NCBI RefSeq assembly: GCF_004403945.1
Contig: NZ_SOHM01000029.1
Location: forward strand, 100,978 to 164,977
Length of the DNA stretch: 64,000 bases
DNA from: Cryobacterium lactosi
GTDB lineage: Bacteria; Actinomycetota; Actinomycetes; Actinomycetales; Microbacteriaceae
Reading direction: 5' to 3'
Shown here one piece after another: positions 54,990 through 62,850 of the stretch. Below the pieces are notes generated by a model. It had not been told where the DNA came from and made no database searches. It saw only the letters and a list, made by a program, of their open reading frames with translations. Numbering within the stretch: position 1 is the stretch's first letter; the number at the start of each line of letters is the position of its first letter. A program made the position numbers and the translations under genes.

Positions 54990-55163
54990 CTACCGGCGCG
55001 GGCGCATCGACAGAAACGTTCCGGCGCCCAGAACCAGCGCGATGGCCGCGGCGATCGGCACCGGGAAGGTGCCGTTCACCACCAACGCCAGCACCAGGAA
55101 CAGGGCGGCGACGGACACGGCCGCGACCATTGGCGGCAGCATCGACTTCTTCACGGTGGTCAT
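54990..55163 (-). CDS. Small two-helix membrane protein, 57 aa
   Basis: The frame starts MTTVKKSMLPPMVAAVSVAA, with hydrophobic segments at ~10-30 and ~34-52, ending RPRR. Two membrane helices with basic ends, 48 bp upstream of the DHFR-like gene on the same strand. Not recognised. Confidence 0.6.
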   Translation of the reverse strand: MTTVKKSMLPPMVAAVSVAALFLVLALVVNGTFPVPIAAAIALVLGAGTFLSMRPRR

Positions 55164-55267
55164 GAGGTCAGGCTAGCGCGCGGCGGGCATCCGGAGCCGC
55201 TCGCCGAAGACCAGTTCTTACGCATTGACAGTTTTGCCGGGGCTGCCCCACACGGTACGGTCAGCGT

Positions 55268-55756
55268 ATGGATCGGAAGTACCGGGTGTCTTACCGGGCC
55301 AGCCTGCAGCCGGATTCCGGCCTGGACGACGAGCAGTCGGAGGCCCTGCGCGAGTTCACGGCCGCCCAGGCCACTCGCGAGTACGGCTTTCGCCACCGCC
55401 GGATGCTCCTGGCCGCGATCGCCGCCCTGATCGTGATCACCGGGCTGCTCGTGCACTTCGCCATCAGGGGCGTCGTCGCCGATTTCGTCGGTGACGCGCT
55501 CTACGCGGTGCTGGTCTACCTCGTCGTGTCCTTCATCCTGGTGCGCCGCTCCAGCTGGCACATCGCCCTCATCGCGGTGCTGTTCTGCGTGGCCATCGAG
55601 CTCCTGCAGCTCACCGGTCTGCCCGACGCCCTGGCCGAGGTGTTCCCGCCGAGCCGGTACCTGCTGGGCACCACATTCAGCACCCTCGACCTGGTGGCGT
55701 ACATCGTGGGCGCGCTGACCGCCGCCGCGGTGAGCAGCTGGCGGAAGCTGGACTGA
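55268..55756 (+). CDS. DUF2809 membrane protein
   Basis: 162 residues. A soluble N-terminus is followed by helices with the DUF2809 pattern: FVGDALYAVLVYLVVSFIL, IALIAVLFCVAIELLQLTGL, DLVAYIVGALTAA. Function unknown. Confidence 0.85.
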   Translation: MDRKYRVSYRASLQPDSGLDDEQSEALREFTAAQATREYGFRHRRMLLAAIAALIVITGLLVHFAIRGVVADFVGDALYAVLVYLVVSFILVRRSSWHIALIAVLFCVAIELLQLTGLPDALAEVFPPSRYLLGTTFSTLDLVAYIVGALTAAAVSSWRKLD

Positions 55757-55767
55757 CGCGGCTCGGA

Positions 55768-56568
55768 TCAGACGCCGAGCAGTGCCTGGCCCAGGAGCGC
55801 CGCGCCGCCGGCGATGCTCGCGACCAGCGCGAACGCGCCGACCGTCGCCCAGGCCACCCGGCGGATGCGGGCCCGGCGCACCTGGCCGTCGAGCGCGGCG
55901 AAGCGGGTCATCACATCGGCGGGGGCCGGGCTGGGGTGCTGGCGCCAGGTGGCCGGGCTGTCCAGGATCACGACGGCCTCGGCGATCTCGTCGTCGCTGA
56001 GCACCGGCTGCAGCTTGAGCAGCCACCGACGCAGGGTGCGGGCGTCGAGCACCTTCACCTGCACGGGTTTGTCGCGGAAGGTGATCTGTTTGGGGTCGAC
56101 GAGAGCGATCACCGGTTGCACCGGCGCGACCAGCGGCATCCGCTCGCGCAGCACGGTGGTGACGCGTTCGGCCTCGTGCTCGGCGGCGGGCAGGTAGGCC
56201 TTCTTGTGGCCGGAGACGGTGACCGTGCGGGTGCCCACCCAGATGTGCTTGCCGCAGTGGTGTTTGGTGTTGATGGTGAAGATGCCGCCGGGGCCCACCA
56301 GGATGTGGTCGATGTCGGTGTCGTTCTTGCCGATCGGCACCGCGTGGAAGGCGGTCCAGTCCGGTGGCAGGGTGGCGAGCATCTTGCCGACCGTGATCTC
56401 GCCCTGCGCGCCGAGATACCAGCTCACGCTCTCGGGGCAGAGCGGCGACTGGCCGAACAGCCGGGCGACCCGGGTGCGCGGGGGCACCGCGGTCTGGCGG
56501 GAGAGGAGGTGCTCGATGACCAGCTGAGCGGCGATGCGGTTGCGCATGGCGGGGGGATGCAGGGTCAC
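55768..56568 (-). CDS. NERD-domain membrane-anchored protein (paralog of 20881-21690)
   Basis: 266 residues from the GTG at 56568 (AAGGAG 5 bases upstream). NERD core: AQGEITVGKMLATLPPDW, TDIDHILVGPGGIFTINTKHH, HEAERVTTVL. As in the paralog, the ExK site reads NTK. C-terminal membrane helix VAWATVGAFALVASIAGGAA. Known NERD proteins are proposed nuclease-related membrane proteins; role unproven. Confidence 0.85.
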   Translation of the reverse strand: MTLHPPAMRNRIAAQLVIEHLLSRQTAVPPRTRVARLFGQSPLCPESVSWYLGAQGEITVGKMLATLPPDWTAFHAVPIGKNDTDIDHILVGPGGIFTINTKHHCGKHIWVGTRTVTVSGHKKAYLPAAEHEAERVTTVLRERMPLVAPVQPVIALVDPKQITFRDKPVQVKVLDARTLRRWLLKLQPVLSDDEIAEAVVILDSPATWRQHPSPAPADVMTRFAALDGQVRRARIRRVAWATVGAFALVASIAGGAALLGQALLGV

Positions 56569-56832
56569 GTTGCTCCTTCGGACGCGCCCAGACGCGGCTG
56601 CGCCAGGGAGACCGCGTGGAAGGGATGGTCGCGCCGGGACCGCCACACGGAGGTGCGTCGCTTCGCGGGCGTCAGGCCATCCAGGGAGCGGTGCGGGCGG
56701 GGCGCCCACCACGTTCGGTGATTTGAGATTACCCAGCAGGGCGGCCCTGGCGGCACCCCCATTGTGGGTGTCGGCGCACAGCGGATGCGCGTGCGCGCGT
56801 GCGGCGCGCGACTATCCCGCGCCGCAACGCAC

Positions 56833-56898
56833 AACTGTTGCCCGTACGGACATCTGCGTCCGGCGCGCCGGGCGCAAAAGTCCGTTTCGGCAACAGTT
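56833..56898. repeat. AACTGTTGCC nested palindrome, copy 1
   Basis: AACTGTTGCC (56833-56842) and GGCAACAGTT (56889-56898) flank an inner pair of ACGGAC...GTCCGT and a TGCGTCCGGCG/CGCCGGGCGCA core. Intergenic, before the GntR gene end. Confidence 0.75.
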
Positions 56899-56916
56899 CT
56901 GAGCGAACCGGGGCGG

Positions 56917-57627
56917 TCAGCGGGGAGCTGTGGGAGGGGTGTCCGGGAGGATGGCCAGGCCGTGGCCGCGCAGGCGGCGGGTGTCGGCGGCGAGCGCGGT
57001 GAGCAGGCGGTCGTTGGTGCCGCGGATGTGGCCGGTGAGCAGCTGGGCGGCGGTGTCGGCGTCGCGGGCATCGAGCGCGTCGAGCACCGCGCGGTGCTCC
57101 TGCCAGGCCTGAGCGCGGGCGGCCGGGGTGCGCACCTCGAGCCAGCGGGTGCGGGCGAGGCGGGTCAGGGCGCCGCGCACGGTGTCGACCATGGCGGGGT
57201 TGCCCGAGAGCCGGGCCAGCTGTTCGTGGAAGTCACCGCCGGCGCGCACGCCCTGCTCGGCGTCGCCGGCGAGGTCGCCCGGCCCGGCGGCTTCAAGCAG
57301 CGCGGCAACGGCGGCGATCTGGGCATCCGTGGCGCGCTGGACGGCCAGGCGCACCGCCGCCCCTTCCACAGCCTCCCGAAGCTCGGCGAGTGCACCGATC
57401 TCGGCCAGGTCGATCGGCGAGACGATCCAGCCCCGCCCAACGCGCTGCACGAGCCCCTCCGCGTCGAGCCGGCCGAGCGCCGCCCGCACCGGGGTGCGGG
57501 ATGCGTCGAAGCTGGCCTCGAGGCCGCGCTCGGTCAGCCGCTCCCCCGGTGCCAGATCGAGCGAGAGGATGGCGGCCCGCAGCCGGTCGTAGAGCAGCAC
57601 GGTCTGCGAGGCGAGCACATTCGTCAT
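56917..57627 (-). CDS. GntR-family regulator, FCD subfamily
   Basis: 236 residues from MTNVLASQTV (ATG 57627). HTH: LYDRLRAAILSLDLAPGERL, ASFDASRTPVRAALGRLDAE. FCD domain with AELREAVEGAAVRLA, DFHEQLARLSGN and EHRAVLDALDARD. Divergent from an MFS transporter with TGGTATACCA operators between. Confidence 0.9.
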   Translation of the reverse strand: MTNVLASQTVLLYDRLRAAILSLDLAPGERLTERGLEASFDASRTPVRAALGRLDAEGLVQRVGRGWIVSPIDLAEIGALAELREAVEGAAVRLAVQRATDAQIAAVAALLEAAGPGDLAGDAEQGVRAGGDFHEQLARLSGNPAMVDTVRGALTRLARTRWLEVRTPAARAQAWQEHRAVLDALDARDADTAAQLLTGHIRGTNDRLLTALAADTRRLRGHGLAILPDTPPTAPR

Positions 57628-57661
57628 CGTCGGTCCCTTCCGTCGGGCGTCCCCACCATCT

Positions 57662-57722
57662 CGCGAACTGTGAGTTAAGCCCCACAAATCTCGTAATTCT
57701 GGGGCTTTTCTCACGGCTCGCG
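57662..57722. repeat. CGCGAACTGTGAG palindrome, copy 2
   Basis: CGCGAACTGTGAG (57662-57674) and CTCACGGCTCGCG (57710-57722) enclose AAGCCCCA/TGGGGCTT (57677-57684, 57700-57707). The same family as 54302-54362, here upstream of the regulator rather than between ends. Confidence 0.75.
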
Positions 57723-57758
57723 GAGGGGTTTCGCCCGAGCCACCCCCGGTGTCCGATT

Positions 57759-57781
57759 TGGTATACCACGGCGGTGTACCA
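57759..57781. promoter_or_regulatory. Paired GntR-type operators
   Basis: TGGTATACCA (57759-57768), a perfect 10-bp palindrome, followed by GGTGTACCA (57773-57781), one mismatch. They lie between the divergent GntR and MFS genes, 30 bases before the MFS start. Similar to TTTGGTATTCCAAA at 17951. Confidence 0.7.
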
Positions 57782-57811
57782 GAAGATTAGCAGGTACCCC
57801 GAGGAGACACC

Positions 57812-59014
57812 ATGGCCACCGCCACGACACCGACCATCAGCGCCCGCGCCTGGGTCGTGCTCGCCCTCGGCGTGGCCGCGCAGACCGCGGGCACGGTCTT
57901 CGTCAGCGCCCCCGCATTCCTCATCCCACTGCTCCACACCGAGCGCGGCCTCTCCCTCGCCCAGGCCGGCCTGCTCGCCGCCATCCCCACCTTCGGCATG
58001 GTGCTCACCCTCATCCTCTGGGGAGCCCTGGCCGACCGCATCGGCGAGAAGTGGGTGATCGCCGGCGGCCTGCTGCTCACCGCGCTCGCGGCCGGCGGCG
58101 CGATCCTCGCCGAGGGCTACCTCATGCTCGGTCTGTTCCTGCTGCTCGGCGGCATGGCCTCGGCCAGCACCAACTCCGCCAGCGGACGCATCGTGGTGGG
58201 CTGGTTCCCCAAGCACAAGCGCGGCCTGGCCATGGGCATCCGGCAGATGTCGCAGCCGCTCGGCGTCACCATCGCGGCCGTGACCATCCCGGTGATCGCG
58301 GCGGATGCCGGGGTGGGCGCGGCCCTCGTCGTGCCGTTCGCGCTCACCGCGGTGCTGGCCGTGGCCTGTGCGCTCGGCCTGGCCAACCCGCCCCGGGTCG
58401 CCCCGCGCGCCGGGTCCGTGGCTGGTGCGGTCACCAATCCGTACCGCTCCAGCGGATTCCTCTGGCGCATCCACGCGGCATCCGTTTTGCTGGTCGTGCC
58501 GCAGTTCACCATCTCGACGTTCGGCCTGGTCTGGCTGGTCAGCGATCAGGGCTGGGATGCCCTCACCGCCGGGGTGCTGGTGGGCGCCGCGCAGTTCGTG
58601 GGCGCGGTCGGGCGCATCGTGATCGGTGTGGTCAGCGACCGGGTGGGCAGCCGGGTGCGGCCGCTGCGCTGGGTGGCGGTGAGCGTGGCGAGTGTGCTGC
58701 TGGTGCTGGCCGCGGTGGATGCCGCGCACTGGGGCGCCGCCGCCGTGGTGTTCGTGCTCGCGACCACCTGCACCGTGGCGCCGAACGGGCTCGCGTTCAC
58801 GTCGGTGGCCGAGATGGCCGGGCCGGGCTGGTCGGGCAAGGCGCTCGGGGTGCAGAACACCGGCCAGTTCATCGCGGCATCGCTGGTGGGGCCCCTGATG
58901 GGCGCCCTGATCGGCGTGGTCGGCTACCCGCTCACCTTCGCGGCCGCCGCGGTTTTCCCAGCGCTCGCGGTGCCGGTCGTGCCCCGGGCGCACGCCGAGC
59001 ACGACCACCTGTAG
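57812..59014 (+). CDS. MFS transporter
   Basis: 400 residues, about twelve membrane helices. Typical MFS loop LADRIGEKWVIAGGLLLTA between helices 2 and 3; SDRVGSRVRPLRW in the second half; C-terminal AHAEHDHL. Resembles cyanate/hydroxy-acid carriers, substrate unknown. Controlled by the divergent GntR. Confidence 0.9.
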   Translation: MATATTPTISARAWVVLALGVAAQTAGTVFVSAPAFLIPLLHTERGLSLAQAGLLAAIPTFGMVLTLILWGALADRIGEKWVIAGGLLLTALAAGGAILAEGYLMLGLFLLLGGMASASTNSASGRIVVGWFPKHKRGLAMGIRQMSQPLGVTIAAVTIPVIAADAGVGAALVVPFALTAVLAVACALGLANPPRVAPRAGSVAGAVTNPYRSSGFLWRIHAASVLLVVPQFTISTFGLVWLVSDQGWDALTAGVLVGAAQFVGAVGRIVIGVVSDRVGSRVRPLRWVAVSVASVLLVLAAVDAAHWGAAAVVFVLATTCTVAPNGLAFTSVAEMAGPGWSGKALGVQNTGQFIAASLVGPLMGALIGVVGYPLTFAAAAVFPALAVPVVPRAHAEHDHL

Positions 59015-59030
59015 GCGCCCGCATCCCGCT

Positions 59031-59128
59031 GGGCGCATAACTCCTGCTGGAATTCCCAGCGCCCGCGACCCTCCGCGTGATTCCGGCATCCGTTGCCTCG
59101 AGCACCGGGAATTGCAGGAGTTATGCCC
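59031..59128. repeat. Long imperfect palindrome between convergent genes
   Basis: GGGCGCATAACTCCTGC...AATTCCC (59031-59057) pairs with GGGAATTGCAGGAGTTATGCCC (59107-59128). Sits between the MFS stop and the lipoprotein stop. Confidence 0.7.
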
Positions 59129-59135
59129 TCGCTGG

Positions 59136-59909
59136 TCAGCGCTCGGCGACGAGGAGGTTGAGCCGTTCGCCGTCATGCAGGGTGGCCTGCTCGGGATCGG
59201 GCAGCCGCACAGTGTTGAGGTAGCCGATGTCATCGACCGTGAGGCCCAGCCGGGCGGCGACTTCCTCGATGAGATCGCCCGGTGCGACGGTATAGGCGAC
59301 GGATGCGCCGTCGACGGTCTCGACTGCACCCCGGGCTCCGCCGGTCTCGCCGGAATCGGTCACACGCAGATCGGGGCGCAGCGGGGCGAAGGTCCACTCG
59401 ATGTCGGCACGGGCGACGATGGTGGCGAGGCAATCCCCCTTCACGTCCAAGCCGTATGGTGTCGTGAGGATGACCTGATCGATGCCGGTGGGGTCGCCTC
59501 CGTAGAAGCGCAGAAGTTGCCCCTCCTGGGCGCTGGTGCCCGCCTCAGCAGGGCCGAAGTTCAGGCGCGGTCCGCTGTCGAAGCAGGTCTGCCCGGCGGG
59601 AATCGGCTGAACGGCCACCATCACACCCACCTGGCTCTGCGCGGGCAGAACCAGATCGTGCAGGCTCAGCGTGAGGAGTCCGCCGTCGGAGTCGAAGCTC
59701 ACCGTGCCCGTCGTACCGTCGTCGGAGGTGAACGTGCCGGTCCCGATCGTCCCGATCGGTGCCGAGGTGGCGGCACTGCCCACGGCGGTGTCTGCCTCGG
59801 AAGACTCCGGCGCTGGAGCGGAGGGCTCCAAGACGCCGACCCCTGCCGTGCAACCAGCCAGAAGCACCAGCACGCCCGCCAGGCCACTCATCGCTGCGAT
59901 TCTCTTCAT
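59136..59909 (-). CDS. LysM-like lipoprotein
   Basis: 257 residues. Signal peptide with lipobox LLAGCTA. After a Ser/Ala/Glu linker comes a beta-rich middle domain (TFTSDDGTTGTVSFDSDGG). C-terminal LysM-like motif: AYTVAPGDLIEEVAARLGLT, then DDIGYLNTVRLPD, DGERLNL. LysM binds peptidoglycan; likely surface-anchored. Confidence 0.8.
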   Translation of the reverse strand: MKRIAAMSGLAGVLVLLAGCTAGVGVLEPSAPAPESSEADTAVGSAATSAPIGTIGTGTFTSDDGTTGTVSFDSDGGLLTLSLHDLVLPAQSQVGVMVAVQPIPAGQTCFDSGPRLNFGPAEAGTSAQEGQLLRFYGGDPTGIDQVILTTPYGLDVKGDCLATIVARADIEWTFAPLRPDLRVTDSGETGGARGAVETVDGASVAYTVAPGDLIEEVAARLGLTVDDIGYLNTVRLPDPEQATLHDGERLNLLVAER

Positions 59910-60061
59910 GACACACCCCCGATCCCGAATCCTACGGGGTGAGATTCGCCGGTCGACCGTGGCCAGGCCGGCAGGGCACCGGAATGGCGCTCAAAGGATG
60001 CGCCCCGGCGCCGACAGCGGCCGGGCGCCGTGGCATCCGCCCGTGTGGTCGAATAGAACCG

Positions 60062-60850
60062 ATGCATACTCCCCCAGCCCCGCCCGCCCGCACTGTCATC
60101 TCCCCCGACAACGTGCAGATCGCCACCTACGAATTCGGCGACCCCGATGCCCCCACCGTGCTCGCGGTGCACGGCTTCGCCTCGAGCGCGCTGGCCAACT
60201 TCCACGCCACCGGCTGGATCCGCGACCTGGTGCGCGAGGGCTACCACGTGATCGCGATCGACCAGCGCGGCCACGGCCAAAGCGACAAGCCGCACTCCTC
60301 CGACGCCTACTCGATGGACCTGCTCGTCACCGACGTGCTCACAGTGCTCGACACCTTCATGCTCGACGAGGTGGACTACGTGGGCTACTCGCTCGGCGCC
60401 CGGGTCGGCTGGCACGCCGCGCGCTTCATGCCCACCCGCATCGACCGCGCCGTCTTCGGCGGCATCCCCGACGGCGACCCGCTCACCCGGTTCCGGGTCG
60501 ACCAGGCGCGCGCGTTCGTGCGGGGCGGCACGCCGGTCACGGATGCCCTCACCGCCGCCTACCTCAAGATGGCCGGCGCCATCCGCGACAACGACCTTGA
60601 GGCGTTGATCGCCCTCGTCGAGGGGATGCGCGACGGCCCCCAGCCGCACGCGGCGAACGCGCCCGAGCAGCGGGTGCTCTTCGCCACCGGCAGCGAGGAC
60701 CGCATCCTCGAGGCCTCCCGCGCGCTGGCCGAGGCCACCCCGCGCGCCTCGTTCTTCGAGATCCCCGGCCGCAACCACTTCAACGCGCCCACCTCCCGGG
60801 CGTTCCGGGATGCCGCGATCGAGTTCCTGGGGCTGCCCGGCTCGGAGTAG
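60062..60850 (+). CDS. Alpha/beta hydrolase
   Basis: 262 residues from MHTPPAPPAR. HGFASS oxyanion loop, DQRGHGQSDKP, nucleophile elbow GYSLGA, catalytic His in PGRNHFNAP near the end and an Asp in GSEDRILE. Complete Ser-His-Asp triad. Substrate unknown. Confidence 0.9.
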   Translation: MHTPPAPPARTVISPDNVQIATYEFGDPDAPTVLAVHGFASSALANFHATGWIRDLVREGYHVIAIDQRGHGQSDKPHSSDAYSMDLLVTDVLTVLDTFMLDEVDYVGYSLGARVGWHAARFMPTRIDRAVFGGIPDGDPLTRFRVDQARAFVRGGTPVTDALTAAYLKMAGAIRDNDLEALIALVEGMRDGPQPHAANAPEQRVLFATGSEDRILEASRALAEATPRASFFEIPGRNHFNAPTSRAFRDAAIEFLGLPGSE

Positions 60851-60866
60851 CCGCTGGGGCCGGTGC

Positions 60867-60944
60867 GTAAAGGCGGAGAAATTCGCGAAACGCCGTCTCG
60901 CGCGGCACAACACGCCGCACCTCACCAGAAAAGTCCGCCTTTAC
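60867..60944. repeat. GTAAAGGCGGA palindrome between convergent genes
   Basis: GTAAAGGCGGA (60867-60877) and TCCGCCTTTAC (60934-60944) enclose AAACGCC/GGCG-type inner pairs. Lies between hydrolase and arsM ends. Confidence 0.7.
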
Positions 60945-60993
60945 TGCAGGCTCCGGATGCCCGCGGCCCCCGCGCCGCGCCTCGACCCGCGGA

Positions 60994-61770
60994 TCAGCTC
61001 GGCTTGACGGCCTTGATGATGGCGCCGTGCATCTGCGGGGCCACCTCGTGGGTGAACTCCACGCTCACGTCGGTGAACCCGGTCGCGGCCAGCGCCACCC
61101 GGTACTCCGCATCCGACAGCGCCCCGGCGATGCAGCCCGCATAGGAGCCCCGCTCGATGCGCTCGCTCTCGGTGAGCTGGTTCTCGGCCACGACATCGGC
61201 GAGCCCGAGCCGGCCGCCCGGCGTGAGCACCCGGAACATCTCGCGCACGACGGCGTTCTTGTCGGCCGAGAGGTTGATCACGCAGTTGGAGATGATCACG
61301 TTGACCGTGGCATCCGCCAACGGGATCTCTTCGATGAAACCCTTGAGGAACTCGACGTTCGTGGCGCCGGCTTTGGCGGCGTTTGCGCGGGCCAGGGCCA
61401 GCATCTCGTCGGTCATGTCCAGGCCGTAGGCGAAGCCGGTGGGGCCCACCCGCCGGGCCGAGAGCAGCACGTCGATGCCGCCGCCGGAGCCGAGGTCGAG
61501 CACGCTCTCGCCGGGCCGCAGGTCGGCGACCGCGGTGGGGTTTCCGCAGCCGATGCTGGCCAGCATCGCCTCGTCGGGCACCTCGGTGTGCTCGGCACCG
61601 GTGTACAGCACCGAGCCGAACACGTCGCTGGTCTCCAGCGGGGTGCCGCAGCAGGATCCGCTGCTCACGTCGGTGACCTGCAGCGCCTGCTCGGCGTATC
61701 GCTCGCGCACTTGCTCGGTGATCGCGGTTTTCTCCGTGGCGGTCTTCTCTGTGGCGGTCTTCTCGGTCAT
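60994..61770 (-). CDS. arsM: Arsenite S-adenosylmethionine methyltransferase
   Basis: 258 residues from the ATG at 61770. SAM motif [20 protein letters not shown]. Cysteines of the ArsM type are in place: [28 protein letters not shown]. Odd N-terminus with three TEKTA repeats. Methylates As(III). No arsR or arsC adjacent; a short near-palindrome TATATAGACGGATGTCGATGTA lies upstream (61785-61810). Confidence 0.92.
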   Translation of the reverse strand: MTEKTATEKTATEKTAITEQVRERYAEQALQVTDVSSGSCCGTPLETSDVFGSVLYTGAEHTEVPDEAMLASIGCGNPTAVADLRPGESVLDLGSGGGIDVLLSARRVGPTGFAYGLDMTDEMLALARANAAKAGATNVEFLKGFIEEIPLADATVNVIISNCVINLSADKNAVVREMFRVLTPGGRLGLADVVAENQLTESERIERGSYAGCIAGALSDAEYRVALAATGFTDVSVEFTHEVAPQMHGAIIKAVKPS

Positions 61771-61880
61771 GTGCGGTCCCACCCCTGGTTGATATAGACG
61801 GATGTCGATGTATTCAGTATGGCGAGACATCCAACGATCGTCAATTGCCGGGCCCGGCACCCACGGCTGCCCGACCACGG

Positions 61881-61948
61881 CAACTGTTGCCGAAGCGGAC
61901 TTTTGCGTCCGGCGTGCCGGGCGCAGAAGTCCGCACGGGGAACAGTTG
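61881..61948. repeat. CAACTGTTGCC nested palindrome, copy 2
   Basis: CAACTGTT (61881-61888) and AACAGTTG (61941-61948) flank GCGGACTT/AAGTCCGC (61895-61902, 61927-61934) and the same TGCGTCCGGCG core as at 56833. Confidence 0.75.
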
Positions 61949-61984
61949 CGGTGAAGCTGCGAGAACAAGCGCGCGCACGCTCGG

Positions 61985-62680
61985 TCAGCGGGATAGACGG
62001 GCCGCGTAGGCCAGCGCCGCGGCGGACACCGCGGTGCCGGGCGGGGTCAGCGCGGAGGTCTCCGGCGCCAGGGCCGCCAGTCGCAGCGGCAGCACCCCCG
62101 CCCAGATCGAGCGGTCGTCGCCGTCATCCGCGGCCTCGGATGCCCCGTGGGCGCGCACCTTCACGCTCGCCTCGGCCAACGACAGCCGCAGCACGAGCGT
62201 CGCGGCGAGCTCCCGCTTGGTCATGTCGCGCACCTCGTCCCAGCGGCCCGGCATCAGGTGATCGGAGACAACGCGCATGGCCTCCTCCTTGTCGGCGGCG
62301 GCAACCACCGTCGGCACGCCGAACACGACGGCGCTGCGGTAATTCATCGAGCTGTCGAACAGCGAGCGGGCGTAGACGAGTCCGTCCAGGTGCGTCACCG
62401 TGACCGAGATCGGGGCGCCGGATGCCATGGCGCGAAAGATGCCGCTGCCGGTGGAGCCGTGCAGGTAGATGGCGTCACCGCCACGGCCGAAGCCCATCGG
62501 CAGCACCAGCGGCAGGCCGTCGCGCACGATCGCGACGTGGGCGACGAGGGCGTCGTCCAGGATGCCGTGCAGCTCGGCCCGGTCGGTGCGTTGGCGTTCG
62601 GGGGCGCGGGTGATGCGGGTGCGGGTGGTGATGGGCAGCACGGTGGTCCCGTCGTTCTGGGGCTGTGTGGAGTGGGGCAT
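61985..62680 (-). CDS. Pyridoxamine 5'-phosphate oxidase-like flavin protein
   Basis: 231 residues from MPHSTQPQND. PNPOx-fold: DDALVAHVAIVRDGLPLVLP, GDAIYLHGSTGSGIFRAM, NYRSAVVFGVPTVVAAADKE, PGRWDEVRDMTKRELAAT. Possibly F420 or FMN-dependent. Divergent from a MocR-type gene. Confidence 0.88.
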   Translation of the reverse strand: MPHSTQPQNDGTTVLPITTRTRITRAPERQRTDRAELHGILDDALVAHVAIVRDGLPLVLPMGFGRGGDAIYLHGSTGSGIFRAMASGAPISVTVTHLDGLVYARSLFDSSMNYRSAVVFGVPTVVAAADKEEAMRVVSDHLMPGRWDEVRDMTKRELAATLVLRLSLAEASVKVRAHGASEAADDGDDRSIWAGVLPLRLAALAPETSALTPPGTAVSAAALAYAARLSR

Positions 62681-62850
62681 GCTACTAGGATCGAGCCCAG
62701 AGTGGATCACAAACAAGACCAGTTGTGGCGTGTTTGACTAGACCGGTTTGGGTTCAGCGCCGTCGAACCGCTTCGGGTAGAACGCCGCCGATCCGCTGCG
62801 AGAGACCGGATGCCGCCCCGCCCGCCGCCGGGCACCAAGAGAGGAACCCC

